32,716 bases of DNA, from NCBI GenBank assembly GCA_029865345.1, contig JAOUHD010000018.1:1-32716 (forward strand). The letters run 5' to 3'. Origin of the DNA: Nitrospira sp. Lineage in GTDB: Bacteria > Nitrospirota > Nitrospiria > Nitrospirales > Nitrospiraceae. A program made the translations under genes and the position numbers. Under the pieces are notes generated by a model, which was given only the letters and a program-made list of their open reading frames with translations, searched no databases and was not told the DNA's origin. This document shows, in pieces, positions 9,272 to 20,928 of the stretch (the first letter of the stretch is position 1; the number at the start of each line of letters is the position of its first letter).

Positions 9272-10738
9272 ATGTCCCTTCATAAACTAACCCTCTGTGA
9301 GCTTCAGAAACAATTCCAGGCAGGGGAAGTGACGGCTACAGAGATCGTGCGCGCCTACTTCTTGCGCATTGGCCATGTGGAGCCAAAAGTAAAGGCCTTC
9401 GTCACTCAAGCGAAAGAATCAGCCTTCATGGAGGCTGAGGTTTTGGACCGAAAGCTCAAGGGATGGCGGAAGACCCTGCCGCTCACCGGAATGCCTCTGG
9501 CCATCAAGGATAATATCTGTACGGAGGGCATCTCTACGACCTGTAGCTCTCGCATGTTGCAGAATTTCGTCCCGCCGCACGATGCAACGGTGATCGCCAA
9601 GTTGCGTGCGCAAGAGTACATATTGTTAGGTAAGACGAATTTAGACGAATTTGCGATGGGATCATCAACGGAGAATTCCGCGTTCGGCCCCAGCCGGAAT
9701 CCTTGGAATCTGCACTGTGTGCCGGGAGGATCAAGTGGAGGATCGGCCGCGGCAGTGGCGGCAGAGGAATGTGTGGCGGCGCTTGGCTCAGACACCGGCG
9801 GATCCATCAGGCAGCCGGCAGCCTTCTGTGGCGTGGTCGGACTGAAGCCGACGTATGGACGGGTCTCGCGGTATGGGTTGGTCGCGTTTGCCTCCTCGCT
9901 GGATCAAATCGGGCCGATCACGAGAGATGTATCCGATTCGGCGTTTCTTCTTCAGGCCATTGCAGGTCATGATCCGATGGATTCCACGTCGGTCGACCGC
10001 CCTGTTCCAGATTACATGAAAGCGCTGCAAAAACGGGATCTCAAAACTGTGAAGGTCGGTGTGCCGGTTGAGTTTTTTGCTGAAGGACTCGATCTGGATG
10101 TCGAGCAGTCGGTCAGAGCGGCTATTGGGGAGTTAAAGCAGCTTGGAGCTGAGATCAAGGAAATCCGTCTGCCGAGGACCGACGCAGCTGTGGCGGTGTA
10201 CTATGTGATTGCCACGGCAGAAGCCAGCTCGAATCTTGCTCGTTTCGATGGGGTAAAGTTCGGTTTTCGTGCCAAGGAAACCAAGGATCTTCTCGACCTC
10301 TACATGAAAACGAGACAGGAAGGGTTTGGCCCGGAGGTGAAGCGTCGGATCATGCTGGGGACCTATGTGCTCAGCGCCGGGTATTACGATGCGTACTATG
10401 GGAAAGCTCAAGCCGTACGAACGTTGGTCTGCCAGGATTTCGACGCTGCGTTTAAAGAAGTCGATCTGATTGTGACCCCGGCGACACCGACTCCAGCCTT
10501 CAAACTTGGCGAAAAGAGCGAAGATCCGCTGCAGATGTACCTCTCCGATATTTTCACGATCTCGGTCAATCTGGCTGGATTGCCGGCGATTGCTCTGCCC
10601 TGCGGCTTCAGTAAAGAGGGACTTCCGATCGGGCTGCAATTGATCGGGCGAGCGTTCGAGGAAGAGACGATACTTCGAGCGGCCCATGCTTATGAGCAAT
10701 CGACGCAATGGCATCTTAAGAAACCGACGATACGGTAG
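9272..10738 (+). CDS. gatA: Asp-tRNA(Asn)/Glu-tRNA(Gln) amidotransferase subunit GatA
   Basis: Amidase signature [64 protein letters not shown]; likely start ATGTCCCTTCAT at 9272. Confidence 0.97.
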   Translation: MSLHKLTLCELQKQFQAGEVTATEIVRAYFLRIGHVEPKVKAFVTQAKESAFMEAEVLDRKLKGWRKTLPLTGMPLAIKDNICTEGISTTCSSRMLQNFVPPHDATVIAKLRAQEYILLGKTNLDEFAMGSSTENSAFGPSRNPWNLHCVPGGSSGGSAAAVAAEECVAALGSDTGGSIRQPAAFCGVVGLKPTYGRVSRYGLVAFASSLDQIGPITRDVSDSAFLLQAIAGHDPMDSTSVDRPVPDYMKALQKRDLKTVKVGVPVEFFAEGLDLDVEQSVRAAIGELKQLGAEIKEIRLPRTDAAVAVYYVIATAEASSNLARFDGVKFGFRAKETKDLLDLYMKTRQEGFGPEVKRRIMLGTYVLSAGYYDAYYGKAQAVRTLVCQDFDAAFKEVDLIVTPATPTPAFKLGEKSEDPLQMYLSDIFTISVNLAGLPAIALPCGFSKEGLPIGLQLIGRAFEEETILRAAHAYEQSTQWHLKKPTIR

Positions 10739-10821
10739 ACCGGTGCAGTCAGAGGACAGCGGAGAAGGATGCGGAGAGAGGGCAGATGGATGGAGATGAC
10801 TAACCACGACAAGAGGCAATT

Positions 10822-11229
10822 ATGACGATTGTTGAGATCGCGGCACTCCTCGTAGCTGTAGTATTTGCCGTGCTGGTTGGATATCTCGTCCCTGTTTTGA
10901 TGCAGGTTCGAAAGACAGTCGCTGAGTCCGAACAGCTGCTGGCCAAGATGAACACTGAGCTGCCTGCCCTGGTGGTTGAATTGCGTGCGATAAGCCAGAA
11001 TTTGAACGACGTAACAAGTCAGGCACGCGAGGGAGTTGAGCATGCGGCCGTCTTGCTCCACGCGGTAGGTGAAATCGGCGAGTCTGTGCAACAAGTCCAT
11101 AATGTCGTTCGTGGTTCAAGCGGGACGTTGTTGAACAATGTGGCGAGCATGGTTGCGGGCTTCAAAGCAGCCACTCACGTCGTACGGGAACGCATGAAAC
11201 ATGAGGGAGGGACACACAATGGCGGATGA
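10822..11229 (+). CDS. DUF948-like single-TM protein
   Basis: MTIVEIAALLVAVVFAVLVGYLVPVLMQVRKTVAESEQLLAKMN: N-terminal TM helix then coiled coil; followed by a YtxH-like gene. Confidence 0.7.
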   Translation: MTIVEIAALLVAVVFAVLVGYLVPVLMQVRKTVAESEQLLAKMNTELPALVVELRAISQNLNDVTSQAREGVEHAAVLLHAVGEIGESVQQVHNVVRGSSGTLLNNVASMVAGFKAATHVVRERMKHEGGTHNGG

Positions 11230-11542
11230 ACGAGGAACATCAGCGGCAGTCTTTTTGGCTTTTCTGAGCGGGGCAGCGATGGGTGCGGTTGCGGCATTGT
11301 TGTTGGCGCCAGAAGCAGGGAGCGAATCGCGTGATCGACTCCGGGGGTATGCCCGTCGTGCGGAACACGATCTTCGAGATCTTGCTGGGCGCGCCGGTGA
11401 GGTGTTTGAAGAAGTCGTTGATCAGGGCAAGGAGTTTGTCGAAACGAAGCAGTCGGTGCTGCGAGAGGCATTCGATGCCGGACGTGAAGCCATGAGGCGC
11501 GAACGCGGTCGCACCTCCGATGAGGGGCCTGATCGAGGATGA
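11219..11542 (+). CDS. YtxH-like small membrane-associated protein
   Basis: [46 protein letters not shown], typical YtxH N-terminus; start at 11219 (MADERGTS). Confidence 0.78.
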   Translation: MADERGTSAAVFLAFLSGAAMGAVAALLLAPEAGSESRDRLRGYARRAEHDLRDLAGRAGEVFEEVVDQGKEFVETKQSVLREAFDAGREAMRRERGRTSDEGPDRG

Positions 11543-12969
11543 TTTTTGAGACAGTCATCGGAGTGGAGGTCCACGCACAGCTGCGGACCAACTCCAAGAT
11601 GTTCTGCGGGTGCGGCACGACATTTGGTCTGTCGGCCAACAGTCAGACCTGTCCGATCTGTCTTGGTCTGCCAGGCAGCTTGCCCGTTATCAACCGAATG
11701 GCAGTCGAAATGGCGGTTCGTGCCGGTTTGGCGCTGAACTGTACGATTGCGGCGAATAATCAATTCGCGAGAAAGCACTATTTCTACCCGGATCTGCCCA
11801 AGGGGTATCAGATTTCCCAATATGAGTCCCCGATTTGCGAGCATGGGTGGATTGAGGTTCGCGACAGTGGCGGGGGGATAAAGCGTATCCGCATTCGTCG
11901 TGCACATTTGGAGGAGGATGCCGGGAAGAACATCCATGAGACTGGTACCAGTGGGAGCCAGGTCGATCTGAATCGTGCCGGCACACCGCTGTTGGAAATC
12001 GTGACGGAACCAGACATGCATTCTGCCGAGGAAGTGGTGGCCTATCTCAAAGGGTTGCGGGAAATCTTAATGTACCTTGACGTCTGTGATGGCAACATGG
12101 AGGAGGGGAGCTTTCGGTGTGAGCCGAACTTGTCGCTGCGTCCGTCGGGGCAACAGGAGTTTGGGACGAAAGTCGAGTTGAAGAACATTAACTCCTTCAA
12201 GTATGTGAAGGATGCGGTCGAGTATGAGATCAGACGGCAGACCAAAGTGTTGACTGAGGGAGGCAAGATTCGCCAGGAAACGAGGCTCTGGAATATCGAG
12301 CGTGGTGAAACGGCGGTCATGCGTTCCAAAGAGGAAGCCCATGACTACCGGTACTTCCCAGACCCTGATCTGGTGCCGTTGAAGTTGGATCAAGCGTGGA
12401 TTGATGGATTCCGTAGCTGCTTACCCGAACTACCGGCTGTGCGGACGAAGCGATTCGTTTCGGACTATGGGTTGCCGGAATATGACGCCACTATCCTGAC
12501 GGCTTCGAAGGGCATGGCGGATTATTTTGAAGCCTGCGCAGCGCAGTTCCCTCAACCTAAGATCGTAAGTAATTGGGTAATGGGAGAGTTGATGCGAGAG
12601 CTGAATAACTCCGGAACTGATATTGCTGTGTCGCCTATCACGCCTGAACGGTTGGTGAGTCTGTTGCAGCTGGTGGACAGAGGGACTCTCAGCTTAAAAG
12701 CTGCTCGTGAAATCTTTCCGGAACTCTATGGCAGTGGGAAGACTCCTGAACAGATTGTGCAGGAAAAAGGGTTAACGCAGGTCTCAGACGAAGGGGCGCT
12801 AGAACAGATCATTGCTGAGGTATTGAGCAAGAATCCAGCGCAGGTTGCGCAGTTCAAAGAGGGGAAACAACAAGTATTGGGGTTTTTGGTTGGACAGGTG
12901 ATGAAGACGAGCGGGGGAAAAGCGAATCCGGGGAAGGTGAATGAGTTATTAAGGAAGAAACTGGGGTGA
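11539..12969 (+). CDS. gatB: Asp-tRNA(Asn)/Glu-tRNA(Gln) amidotransferase subunit GatB
   Basis: [46 protein letters not shown]-terminal YqeY-like tail. Confidence 0.97.
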   Translation: MIFETVIGVEVHAQLRTNSKMFCGCGTTFGLSANSQTCPICLGLPGSLPVINRMAVEMAVRAGLALNCTIAANNQFARKHYFYPDLPKGYQISQYESPICEHGWIEVRDSGGGIKRIRIRRAHLEEDAGKNIHETGTSGSQVDLNRAGTPLLEIVTEPDMHSAEEVVAYLKGLREILMYLDVCDGNMEEGSFRCEPNLSLRPSGQQEFGTKVELKNINSFKYVKDAVEYEIRRQTKVLTEGGKIRQETRLWNIERGETAVMRSKEEAHDYRYFPDPDLVPLKLDQAWIDGFRSCLPELPAVRTKRFVSDYGLPEYDATILTASKGMADYFEACAAQFPQPKIVSNWVMGELMRELNNSGTDIAVSPITPERLVSLLQLVDRGTLSLKAAREIFPELYGSGKTPEQIVQEKGLTQVSDEGALEQIIAEVLSKNPAQVAQFKEGKQQVLGFLVGQVMKTSGGKANPGKVNELLRKKLG

Positions 12970-12976
12970 GAGATAA

Positions 12977-14287
<1,311 letters not shown>

Positions 14288-14314
14288 CTGGTTCTGTCGC
14301 CGCCGGATGCACAG

Positions 14315-14674
14315 ATGATTATCAAACAGAATCGTGGACGGCAATGGCTGGAATGGCGGCAGCGCGTCCTTATCGTTATGCAGGTGCTCGGCGCGGGTGG
14401 CTGTGTGTGGTTATTCGTGGGGTTGTTTTCCGGAGACATGGGCCTCACTCGGTATCTCTCCATGCGCGATCATGCATGGAATCTGGAACAAGAACTCTCA
14501 ACCTTACGCCGAGAAAGTGCCACATTGCAGCACGATATTACTCGTCTCCAGCATGACCCCGCTAAAATTGAGCAGTTGGCTCGAGAACAGTTGGGGTACG
14601 TGCGTAAGGGAGAGACTGTCTATCAGTTGGTGCCAGACCCTGACAAGAAATTGGAGTCGTTGTCAAAACCATGA
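14315..14674 (+). CDS. FtsB/DivIC-like septum formation initiator
   Basis: N-terminal TM, then LEQELSTLRRESATLQHDITRLQHDPAKIEQLAREQLGYVRKGETVYQL; downstream of eno. Confidence 0.82.
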   Translation: MIIKQNRGRQWLEWRQRVLIVMQVLGAGGCVWLFVGLFSGDMGLTRYLSMRDHAWNLEQELSTLRRESATLQHDITRLQHDPAKIEQLAREQLGYVRKGETVYQLVPDPDKKLESLSKP

Positions 14675-15555
14675 AGTTTGGAACAGTTGCGATCATCGGG
14701 CGGTCCAACGTCGGCAAGTCGACGCTGCTCAATTGCCTGCTAGGTGAAAAAATCTCGATTGTGTCGAGTAAGCCCCAGACCACAAGGACCCGCATTATGG
14801 GTGTCGTGCATGTGGACGGAGCACAAATTGCTTTTCTCGATACGCCGGGGCTTCATAAACCCGAGCACTTGCTCAATCGTCGAATGCTGCGTACTGCCGT
14901 GGAGACCTTGGAAGATGCGGATCTCTTGTACATGCTGATGGATGCCACCAGTCTTCCGGGTCCCGGAGATCTGATCGCTATCAAGCATATGAAGGAGGCG
15001 TTGGCCAAACGGCTGCGTCCGGTCATCCTTGTCATCACGAAAATTGATATCGTCAACAAGCAGAAACTGCTCCCAACTCTCGAACGGTATGGCAAACTCT
15101 TCGCATGGACGGAGGTGGTGCCGGTTTCTGCTCAGGTCGACGACAATATTGATCGGTTGCTGGCCGTGACGGTTCCCTATCTTCCGTCGGCAGAAGGAGC
15201 CTACGGCGACGATGTGATGACCGATCAGACCATGAGAACGCTGGCGGCTGAGATGATCCGTGAGAAGGTGCTGCAAGAGACGGAGGAGGAGGTGCCGTAT
15301 GCGGTCGCAGTCGAGATCGATGAATTCGTCGAGGAGGGCAAGTTGGCGAAGATTCGGGCGTCGATTTTGGTGGAGCGAGAATCGCAGAAGGGCATCCTGA
15401 TAGGCAAACACGGAGAGCGTTTGAAATTGATCGGCACACAGGCCAGGCTGGACATGGAACGGCTGTTCGGCATGAAAGTGTTTCTGGAGCTGTGGGTGAA
15501 GGTCAGAAAATCTTGGCGTGAGGACGAGCAGACCTTGGTGGAGTTGGGTTACTAG
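14671..15555 (+). CDS. era: GTPase Era
   Basis: GTVAIIGRSNVGKSTLLNCLLGEKISIVSSKPQTTRTRI, DTPGLH, C-terminal KH domain GILIGKHGERLKLIGTQARLDMERLFGMKVFLELWVKV. Confidence 0.97.
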   Translation: MKFGTVAIIGRSNVGKSTLLNCLLGEKISIVSSKPQTTRTRIMGVVHVDGAQIAFLDTPGLHKPEHLLNRRMLRTAVETLEDADLLYMLMDATSLPGPGDLIAIKHMKEALAKRLRPVILVITKIDIVNKQKLLPTLERYGKLFAWTEVVPVSAQVDDNIDRLLAVTVPYLPSAEGAYGDDVMTDQTMRTLAAEMIREKVLQETEEEVPYAVAVEIDEFVEEGKLAKIRASILVERESQKGILIGKHGERLKLIGTQARLDMERLFGMKVFLELWVKVRKSWREDEQTLVELGY

Positions 15556-15558
15556 GGA

Positions 15559-17022
15559 ATGATGCAGCCGATGGAACGACCGATAGAGCCGCACGCACCG
15601 GACCAGCGACCGCACCAGTCCGAACGCGATGTGCTGCGTGAAGTTTTGCGTGATCAGACTGAACGTGGGCAGACGAAATCGGACATTGTGATCCAGTCCG
15701 TACAAAAGTTGCTGCGACGCGGAGCCATCACGAACCTCTCCAAGATGTTGGGGCGTATGCATCCCGCCGACATCGCCAAAGTCGTGACCCATCTCTCCTC
15801 TCCGAAGGAAAAACGAGAGATCTTCGAACTAGTCCGCGGCGAAGGCAAGCGTGGACAAGCGCTCAGTGAGCTCGACGGCGAAAGCATCCAGCAAGTACTC
15901 GCAGATCTGTTGCATTCTGACATTGCGTGGCTCTTGAAAGACCTCGGCCCCGACGATGTGGCGTACATTCTCGGATTTTTTCCTGAAGAGCGTAGCAAAG
16001 AGATTCTCGCCCTAATGAAGACCGAGGATTCAACCGAGGTTGCCGACATCCTTAAATATCCAAAGGATACGGCAGGCGCGATCATGACCACAGAGTTCTT
16101 TTCCTTGCCGGAGGATGCCACGGCACAGGAAGCGATCCGTCGGTTACAACAAGCCACCGATGCGGAAATGGTGTTCTATATTTATGTGACGGACAAGGAT
16201 GATCGGCTGGTTGGCGTTCTCTCGCTCCGACAGCTGATCACGGTCCCTCCGACGACGCCACTGAAAAATATCATGGCCCGAGAAGTGATGAGTGTGGCGA
16301 TCGACTTGGATCAAGAGGAAGTCGCGCGCCAGGTGGCCAGCTATAACTTGCTGGCGATTCCGGTAGTGGACCGGGATGGCAAACTCGTGGGCATCATCAC
16401 GGTCGATGATGTGGTCGATGTAATCCGAGAAGAAGCGACCGAAGACATGTTGAAAATGGCCGGGGCAATTGAGGAAGACACGGGCTTGAAGCCTTCGAGT
16501 TTCGGCTCGGCGAAACTGCGGTTGCCATGGCTCTTTACCAACCTAGTCGGCAGTCTCCTGTCCGGTGCGATCCTCTGGCATTTCCGTTATACGATCCAGG
16601 AGGTGGTGTCGATCGTGAGTTTTATCCCTGTGATTGCGGCGATGGGTGGGAATGTGGGGTTGCAGTCCTCGACGCTGATTATTCGAGGGTTGGCCACCGG
16701 CTCTGTGGAACTCACTCATGTATGGCCTATCTTTTTTCGTGAAGCGAAGATCGGCTTGGTCATGGGAGTGGCCTGCGGTGTGACGCTGACACTGGTTGCC
16801 TGGGTTTTGCATCAAGGGTTTTTGGGCATGGTCCTCGGAGCTTCGCTGATCACTGCATTTTTGGTGTCGACCAGTATGGCGACGATTATGCCAATTCTGC
16901 TCAAACGCGTGGGGGTCGATCCGGCCGTTGCTGCCGGTCCTTTTGTCACGACAGCAAACGACATCACCGGGATTACAATCTATCTGACCTTGGCCACTCT
17001 TTTCTTGGACTATCTCCGGTGA
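15559..17022 (+). CDS. mgtE: magnesium transporter MgtE
   Basis: MgtE N domain, tandem CBS domains (VMSVAIDLDQEEVARQVASYNLLAIPVVDRDGKLVGIITVDDVVDVI), C-terminal GNVGLQSSTLIIRGLATG and TTANDITGITIYLTLATL. Confidence 0.94.
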   Translation: MMQPMERPIEPHAPDQRPHQSERDVLREVLRDQTERGQTKSDIVIQSVQKLLRRGAITNLSKMLGRMHPADIAKVVTHLSSPKEKREIFELVRGEGKRGQALSELDGESIQQVLADLLHSDIAWLLKDLGPDDVAYILGFFPEERSKEILALMKTEDSTEVADILKYPKDTAGAIMTTEFFSLPEDATAQEAIRRLQQATDAEMVFYIYVTDKDDRLVGVLSLRQLITVPPTTPLKNIMAREVMSVAIDLDQEEVARQVASYNLLAIPVVDRDGKLVGIITVDDVVDVIREEATEDMLKMAGAIEEDTGLKPSSFGSAKLRLPWLFTNLVGSLLSGAILWHFRYTIQEVVSIVSFIPVIAAMGGNVGLQSSTLIIRGLATGSVELTHVWPIFFREAKIGLVMGVACGVTLTLVAWVLHQGFLGMVLGASLITAFLVSTSMATIMPILLKRVGVDPAVAAGPFVTTANDITGITIYLTLATLFLDYLR

Positions 17023-17074
17023 CACGGACTGGTGCATCCTCGTGCCTCAACCGAGGTTGGGAGGGGAGAGAGCT

Positions 17075-17833
17075 GTGCCTCTGGTAAAGACGACTGCGAT
17101 CATTTTACGGAGCCGCAAGTGGGGGGACGCCGATCGAATCGTCACGGTGTACTCCAAGAGTCTTGGTAAAATCAGAGGGGTCGCCCGTGGTGCCCGTCGT
17201 CAGAAAAGCCGCTTTGGGGCCGCGATCGAACCATTTAGCGTGTGTCGTCTGAATTTGTTTGAGAAAACAGGGGACTCCCTGTTTCGAATTACGCAGGTCG
17301 ATTTGGTGCGATCTTATCAAGTGTTGCGGGAAGACCTTCGCTTGATGGCATCGGCGGCGCGAATGGTCAATGTTGTCACCGCGGTCACTCCGGATGGAGA
17401 TCCGGACCCACGTTTGTTTGATAGCTTGGAGCAAGGCCTTGCTTCGCTCCAGGAAAGTGAAGACCCGACCTTTACGGCGCTCCTGTTTCAGATCAGACTG
17501 CTGGGACTGACGGGGTTTCGCCCGCAGACCGATCATTGCGCCGCCTGTGGGAAGACGCACTTCGTTGGAGAGCCTCAATTTTCTCCAATCGCCGGAGGTC
17601 TCGTGTGTCTGCCCTGCGCCGCGCGTCAACGAGTTCGATGTATCGCATTCTCACGAGGCAGCCTGTTGTTTCTCCAGCAAGCCATTCGGCTGGCGCCTAC
17701 GGTACTCACGCGATTGCGAGCAACGGGGCAAGTGCGGAATGAGGTGGAGGAAGCGATTGAAGGGTACGTCACGGTGGTTGCCGGGAAACGGCTGCCACCG
17801 GTTGACTTCCTGTCGTTCGCATCGCCAGGATGA
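17075..17833 (+). CDS. recO: DNA repair protein RecO
   Basis: LVKTTAIILRSRKWGDADRIVTVYSKSLGKIRGVARGARRQKSRFGAAIEPFS; zinc motif CAACGKT...CLPCA. Probable GTG start 17075; the ORF track extends to 17042. Confidence 0.92.
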   Translation: MPLVKTTAIILRSRKWGDADRIVTVYSKSLGKIRGVARGARRQKSRFGAAIEPFSVCRLNLFEKTGDSLFRITQVDLVRSYQVLREDLRLMASAARMVNVVTAVTPDGDPDPRLFDSLEQGLASLQESEDPTFTALLFQIRLLGLTGFRPQTDHCAACGKTHFVGEPQFSPIAGGLVCLPCAARQRVRCIAFSRGSLLFLQQAIRLAPTVLTRLRATGQVRNEVEEAIEGYVTVVAGKRLPPVDFLSFASPG

Positions 17834-17858
17834 GTAAGACACGATGAGAGGTGAACAC

Positions 17859-18215
17859 ATGACAGCCACTGCGCTTGAGCCTCGAGATATGGAGTGGCTC
17901 GACAAGGGAGTGTTGGGAATCCAGTGGAGCGATGGCCACAAGGGGAGGTATTCGGTTCGTTATCTGCGGCAGCACTGTCCCTGCGCGGCCTGTGTCGATG
18001 AGTGGACAGGCGAGCGGCGTCTCAAGTCAGAGGATGTGCCGATCTTGATTATGCTCCAGGACATCGAGTCGGTGGGGCGCTACGCGTTTCAATTCAAATG
18101 GAGCGACGGCCACGATACCGGTATCTATTCCTATTCATTGCTACGACAATTGTGTCAGTGTGACGTCTGTCAGCCAGTGAAGCCAGTTGAGCCAAAATCC
18201 AGACGGCTCATGTGA
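17859..18215 (+). CDS. DUF971 (gamma-butyrobetaine hydroxylase-like N-terminal domain) protein
   Basis: GIQWSDGHKGRYSVRYLRQHCPCAACVDEWTGERRL...YAFQFKWSDGHDTGIYSYSLLRQLC; an upstream ATG at 17844 is also possible. Confidence 0.85.
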   Translation: MTATALEPRDMEWLDKGVLGIQWSDGHKGRYSVRYLRQHCPCAACVDEWTGERRLKSEDVPILIMLQDIESVGRYAFQFKWSDGHDTGIYSYSLLRQLCQCDVCQPVKPVEPKSRRLM

Positions 18216-18229
18216 GGGTAGGATAGAAC

Positions 18230-18703
18230 GTGACCAACATTTCTGGTGTCCTGACAAAGGTGATACGGTGCGTATGTGGAGTGGTACTACTCGGATTGAT
18301 CGTAGGCTGCAAGAGCATGCCAACGCTGGAACAGCAAGAACAGCTAGTGCAAGCTAATAGCCTTGTGCTGGATCAAATCACCACCAGGGCAGTGGTAAAC
18401 GTCTGGGGGAAACCGCCGCTTTATCACAGTGAGTTCAGCCATTTTTTCGTGATGTCGGACTTCAGCGTGATTCCTCGATCACGCGTGGCAACAGGAGAGG
18501 CTCCGAGGGGGTGGAAGGCTGGCGTGCATGCGGGCGAAGGAGTGTATTTCGCATACCCCGATCGTGGTTGGCTTCTGGTATTTCTCGATGATCGCCTTGT
18601 CTATAAGGAAGAGCTCAAGGCCGAGGAGTTGCATGCCCTTGCAAAAACATGGGCCTATGAGGATCGATTCAAGACCAGGCTTGACGAAGGTTCTCGACCC
18701 TAA
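18230..18703 (+). CDS. hypothetical lipoprotein
   Basis: Signal sequence with lipobox-like LIVGC at the N-terminus (VVLLGLIVGCKSMPTLEQQEQ). Confidence 0.6.
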   Translation: MTNISGVLTKVIRCVCGVVLLGLIVGCKSMPTLEQQEQLVQANSLVLDQITTRAVVNVWGKPPLYHSEFSHFFVMSDFSVIPRSRVATGEAPRGWKAGVHAGEGVYFAYPDRGWLLVFLDDRLVYKEELKAEELHALAKTWAYEDRFKTRLDEGSRP

Positions 18704-18747
18704 GTCTTCCGCCCAATACCCCACATGATTGAGCATCAGGAGGTAGT

Positions 18748-20229
18748 TTGAACATCGTGATGGCGGCCTCTGAGGCCGTTCCGTATGCCAAGACGGGTGG
18801 ATTGGCCGACGTGGTTGGCGCGTTGGCGATCGAGCTGACGAAGTTGGGGCATCATGTGATATTGGTGATGCCCGATTACCGAGGTCGAGTAACCGGTGAG
18901 TCTCGTCAGTTGGCTATGCGACTTTCTATTCCGGTTGATGGGAAGCCGGTCGATGTCACGGTAGAAGAAGAGAACGTACCGGTGACAGGTGCATTGCATC
19001 GGTTGCGAGTACTATTCGTGCGGTACGATCCTTATTTTGATCGCCCGGGGCTTTACCAACAAGACCATCACGATTATCTGGACAACCTCGAGCGGTTTAT
19101 CCTCTTCTGTCGTGCCGCCCTCGAAATAGTGCGTGGGTTAATGGAGACTCGAGGGGAGAAGGTTGATGTGCTGCACTTGCACGATTGGCAGACGGCTTTG
19201 TGCGCAGTGTACCTGAAGACGCTTCCTCACGAGTATAAGGGGCTCGATCAGCTGAAAGTGCTCTTGACTCTGCACAATATGGGATATCAAGGAATTTTCC
19301 CTGGCCAGCAGTTTACGAAGCTGGGGCTTCCTCCGTCACTGTTTTCCCCGAGTGGCCTCGAGTTCTATGGGTCGGTCAATTGCCTGAAGGGCGGCATCAT
19401 TTTTTCAGATGCTGTTTCCACGGTGAGTCCGACCTATGCGCAGGAGATCATGACTGCAGAATATGGATGTGGGCTTGAAGGTGTGCTGGCAAGTCGTGCG
19501 GATGTTGTCAAAGGGATTACAAATGGTATCGATGTCGATGCCTGGAATCCAGAGAGGGATTCCTACTTGCCGGCACAGTATACGGCTGCTGATTTGTCGG
19601 GGAAACGAGTATGCAAGCGAGCCCTACAGAAGGAGCTGGAACTGCCGAATCGGGATGTCCCCTTATTGGCTGTGATCGGTCGGCTGACCTTTCAGAAGGG
19701 CTTTGATCTTTTGATAGATGTGATCCCCGAGCTCATGTCTTTAGACATACAAACTGTCGTGCTTGGTACGGGGGATCACCATCTGGAACAGCAATTTATT
19801 GCCGCCAAAGCCAGATATCCTGATCGGATCGGCTTATGTCTTGGCTTTCACGAAGAAATGGCGCATCGCATTGAAGCTGGGTCGGACATGTTAATCATGC
19901 CGTCTCGCTATGAGCCATGTGGATTAAGTCAACTGTATAGTCTTCGGTATGGCACGGTGCCTATTGTGCGCCGTACTGGAGGATTGGCGGATACCGTTAT
20001 TCCCTTTCGCCCTTCAACGGTTAAATCTGGGTGTGCAACTGGTTTTCACTTCATTGATGCTTCGACGGACTCTCTCCTCTCCGCGCTCGTACTCTCGCTT
20101 CATGTGTACAAAGAGCAGCAGACATGGCAATCCTTGATCCATGCGGGAATGACGGTCGATCTGTCTTGGGATCGATCGGCGAAACTCTATGTAGATTTAT
20201 ATCGAGGACTGCAGGGAGGGAAAAAATAG
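18748..20229 (+). CDS. glgA: glycogen/starch synthase (GT5)
   Basis: NIVMAASEAVPYAKTGGLADVVGALAIELTKLGHHV, HLHDWQTAL, MPSRYEPCGLSQLYSLRYGTVPIVRRTGGLADTV; TTG start at 18748. Confidence 0.96.
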   Translation: MNIVMAASEAVPYAKTGGLADVVGALAIELTKLGHHVILVMPDYRGRVTGESRQLAMRLSIPVDGKPVDVTVEEENVPVTGALHRLRVLFVRYDPYFDRPGLYQQDHHDYLDNLERFILFCRAALEIVRGLMETRGEKVDVLHLHDWQTALCAVYLKTLPHEYKGLDQLKVLLTLHNMGYQGIFPGQQFTKLGLPPSLFSPSGLEFYGSVNCLKGGIIFSDAVSTVSPTYAQEIMTAEYGCGLEGVLASRADVVKGITNGIDVDAWNPERDSYLPAQYTAADLSGKRVCKRALQKELELPNRDVPLLAVIGRLTFQKGFDLLIDVIPELMSLDIQTVVLGTGDHHLEQQFIAAKARYPDRIGLCLGFHEEMAHRIEAGSDMLIMPSRYEPCGLSQLYSLRYGTVPIVRRTGGLADTVIPFRPSTVKSGCATGFHFIDASTDSLLSALVLSLHVYKEQQTWQSLIHAGMTVDLSWDRSAKLYVDLYRGLQGGKK

Positions 20230-20231
20230 AA

Positions 20232-20741
20232 CTAGCGAGCGTTGAAGGAAACGTTGACCCCATGCCCAAGTCTTGCTAGCAACGTCTTTGCCTTTAGGAC
20301 GTAATAGGAACCTTCTTCCTTATGAAGCGTGATGACCGAAACCAGAAGGTCACGAGCGATATCAGTCTCCCCTTGATTAAAGGCGAGCTCTCCGGTGTGT
20401 AAAGCACAAGCGGCAGCCATCGCCTCTACATCGACTGCGACCCGACTCGTTGGATTGGCCACTAGCCGCTCAAGGTGAGTCGGCAGCGGCAAGACAAACC
20501 CTTCACGTGCCTCTGCTATTTGGCTAGCTGAACGCAGTTGCGTCAGATCTGAAGTTGCCTGGGCTAAATTAGAGGTTGATTTACAATCAGCATAGGTGTT
20601 CCACAGTGACATGAAGCCACTATTTTGTTGTTCTGTTAATTGGGCTGAAGGACCGGTTGTACAACCGGAAGCAAGGACTACCATCCCTAATAACCCCAGC
20701 GCCAGGCCTTTTGTGAGCATACTGCAATTCATGTCATCCAC
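20232..20741 (-). CDS. hypothetical lipoprotein
   Basis: Signal peptide with lipobox LASGC (GLLGMVVLASGCTTGPSAQ); TPR-like alpha-helical remainder. Confidence 0.6.
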   Translation of the reverse strand: MDDMNCSMLTKGLALGLLGMVVLASGCTTGPSAQLTEQQNSGFMSLWNTYADCKSTSNLAQATSDLTQLRSASQIAEAREGFVLPLPTHLERLVANPTSRVAVDVEAMAAACALHTGELAFNQGETDIARDLLVSVITLHKEEGSYYVLKAKTLLARLGHGVNVSFNAR

Positions 20742-20846
20742 CCCCCGTCTTAATGGTGTTTCGGATATGCAAATGGCAGGCCATGCAGATGTACTCTGTA
20801 ACTGCGATTGAAATAAGAAATATTTCTTGAATCATCTGAGTAGAAT

Positions 20847-20883
20847 TGTGTCAATCTCAACTCACTGTTGCGCTATTGACACA
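20847..20883. promoter_or_regulatory. inverted repeat TGTGTCAAT-N19-ATTGACACA
   Basis: Perfect 9-bp arms at 20847-20855 and 20875-20883, between the LuxR-type gene stop and the lipoprotein start (both minus strand). Function unknown. Confidence 0.35.
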
Positions 20884-20928
20884 GCGTGAGGAACTCGAAA
20901 AATCGGGAAGGCCTTAGGATTAAGAGCG

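Noticed and set aside
10133-10819. 228-aa minus-strand ORF over the gatA 3' end
   Set aside because: Overlaps conserved gatA in antisense; no supporting motifs.
14740-15792. 350-aa minus-strand ORF opposite era/mgtE
   Set aside because: Lies antisense to era, which has unmistakable Era motifs; composition is His/Gln/Arg-rich, typical of a shadow ORF.
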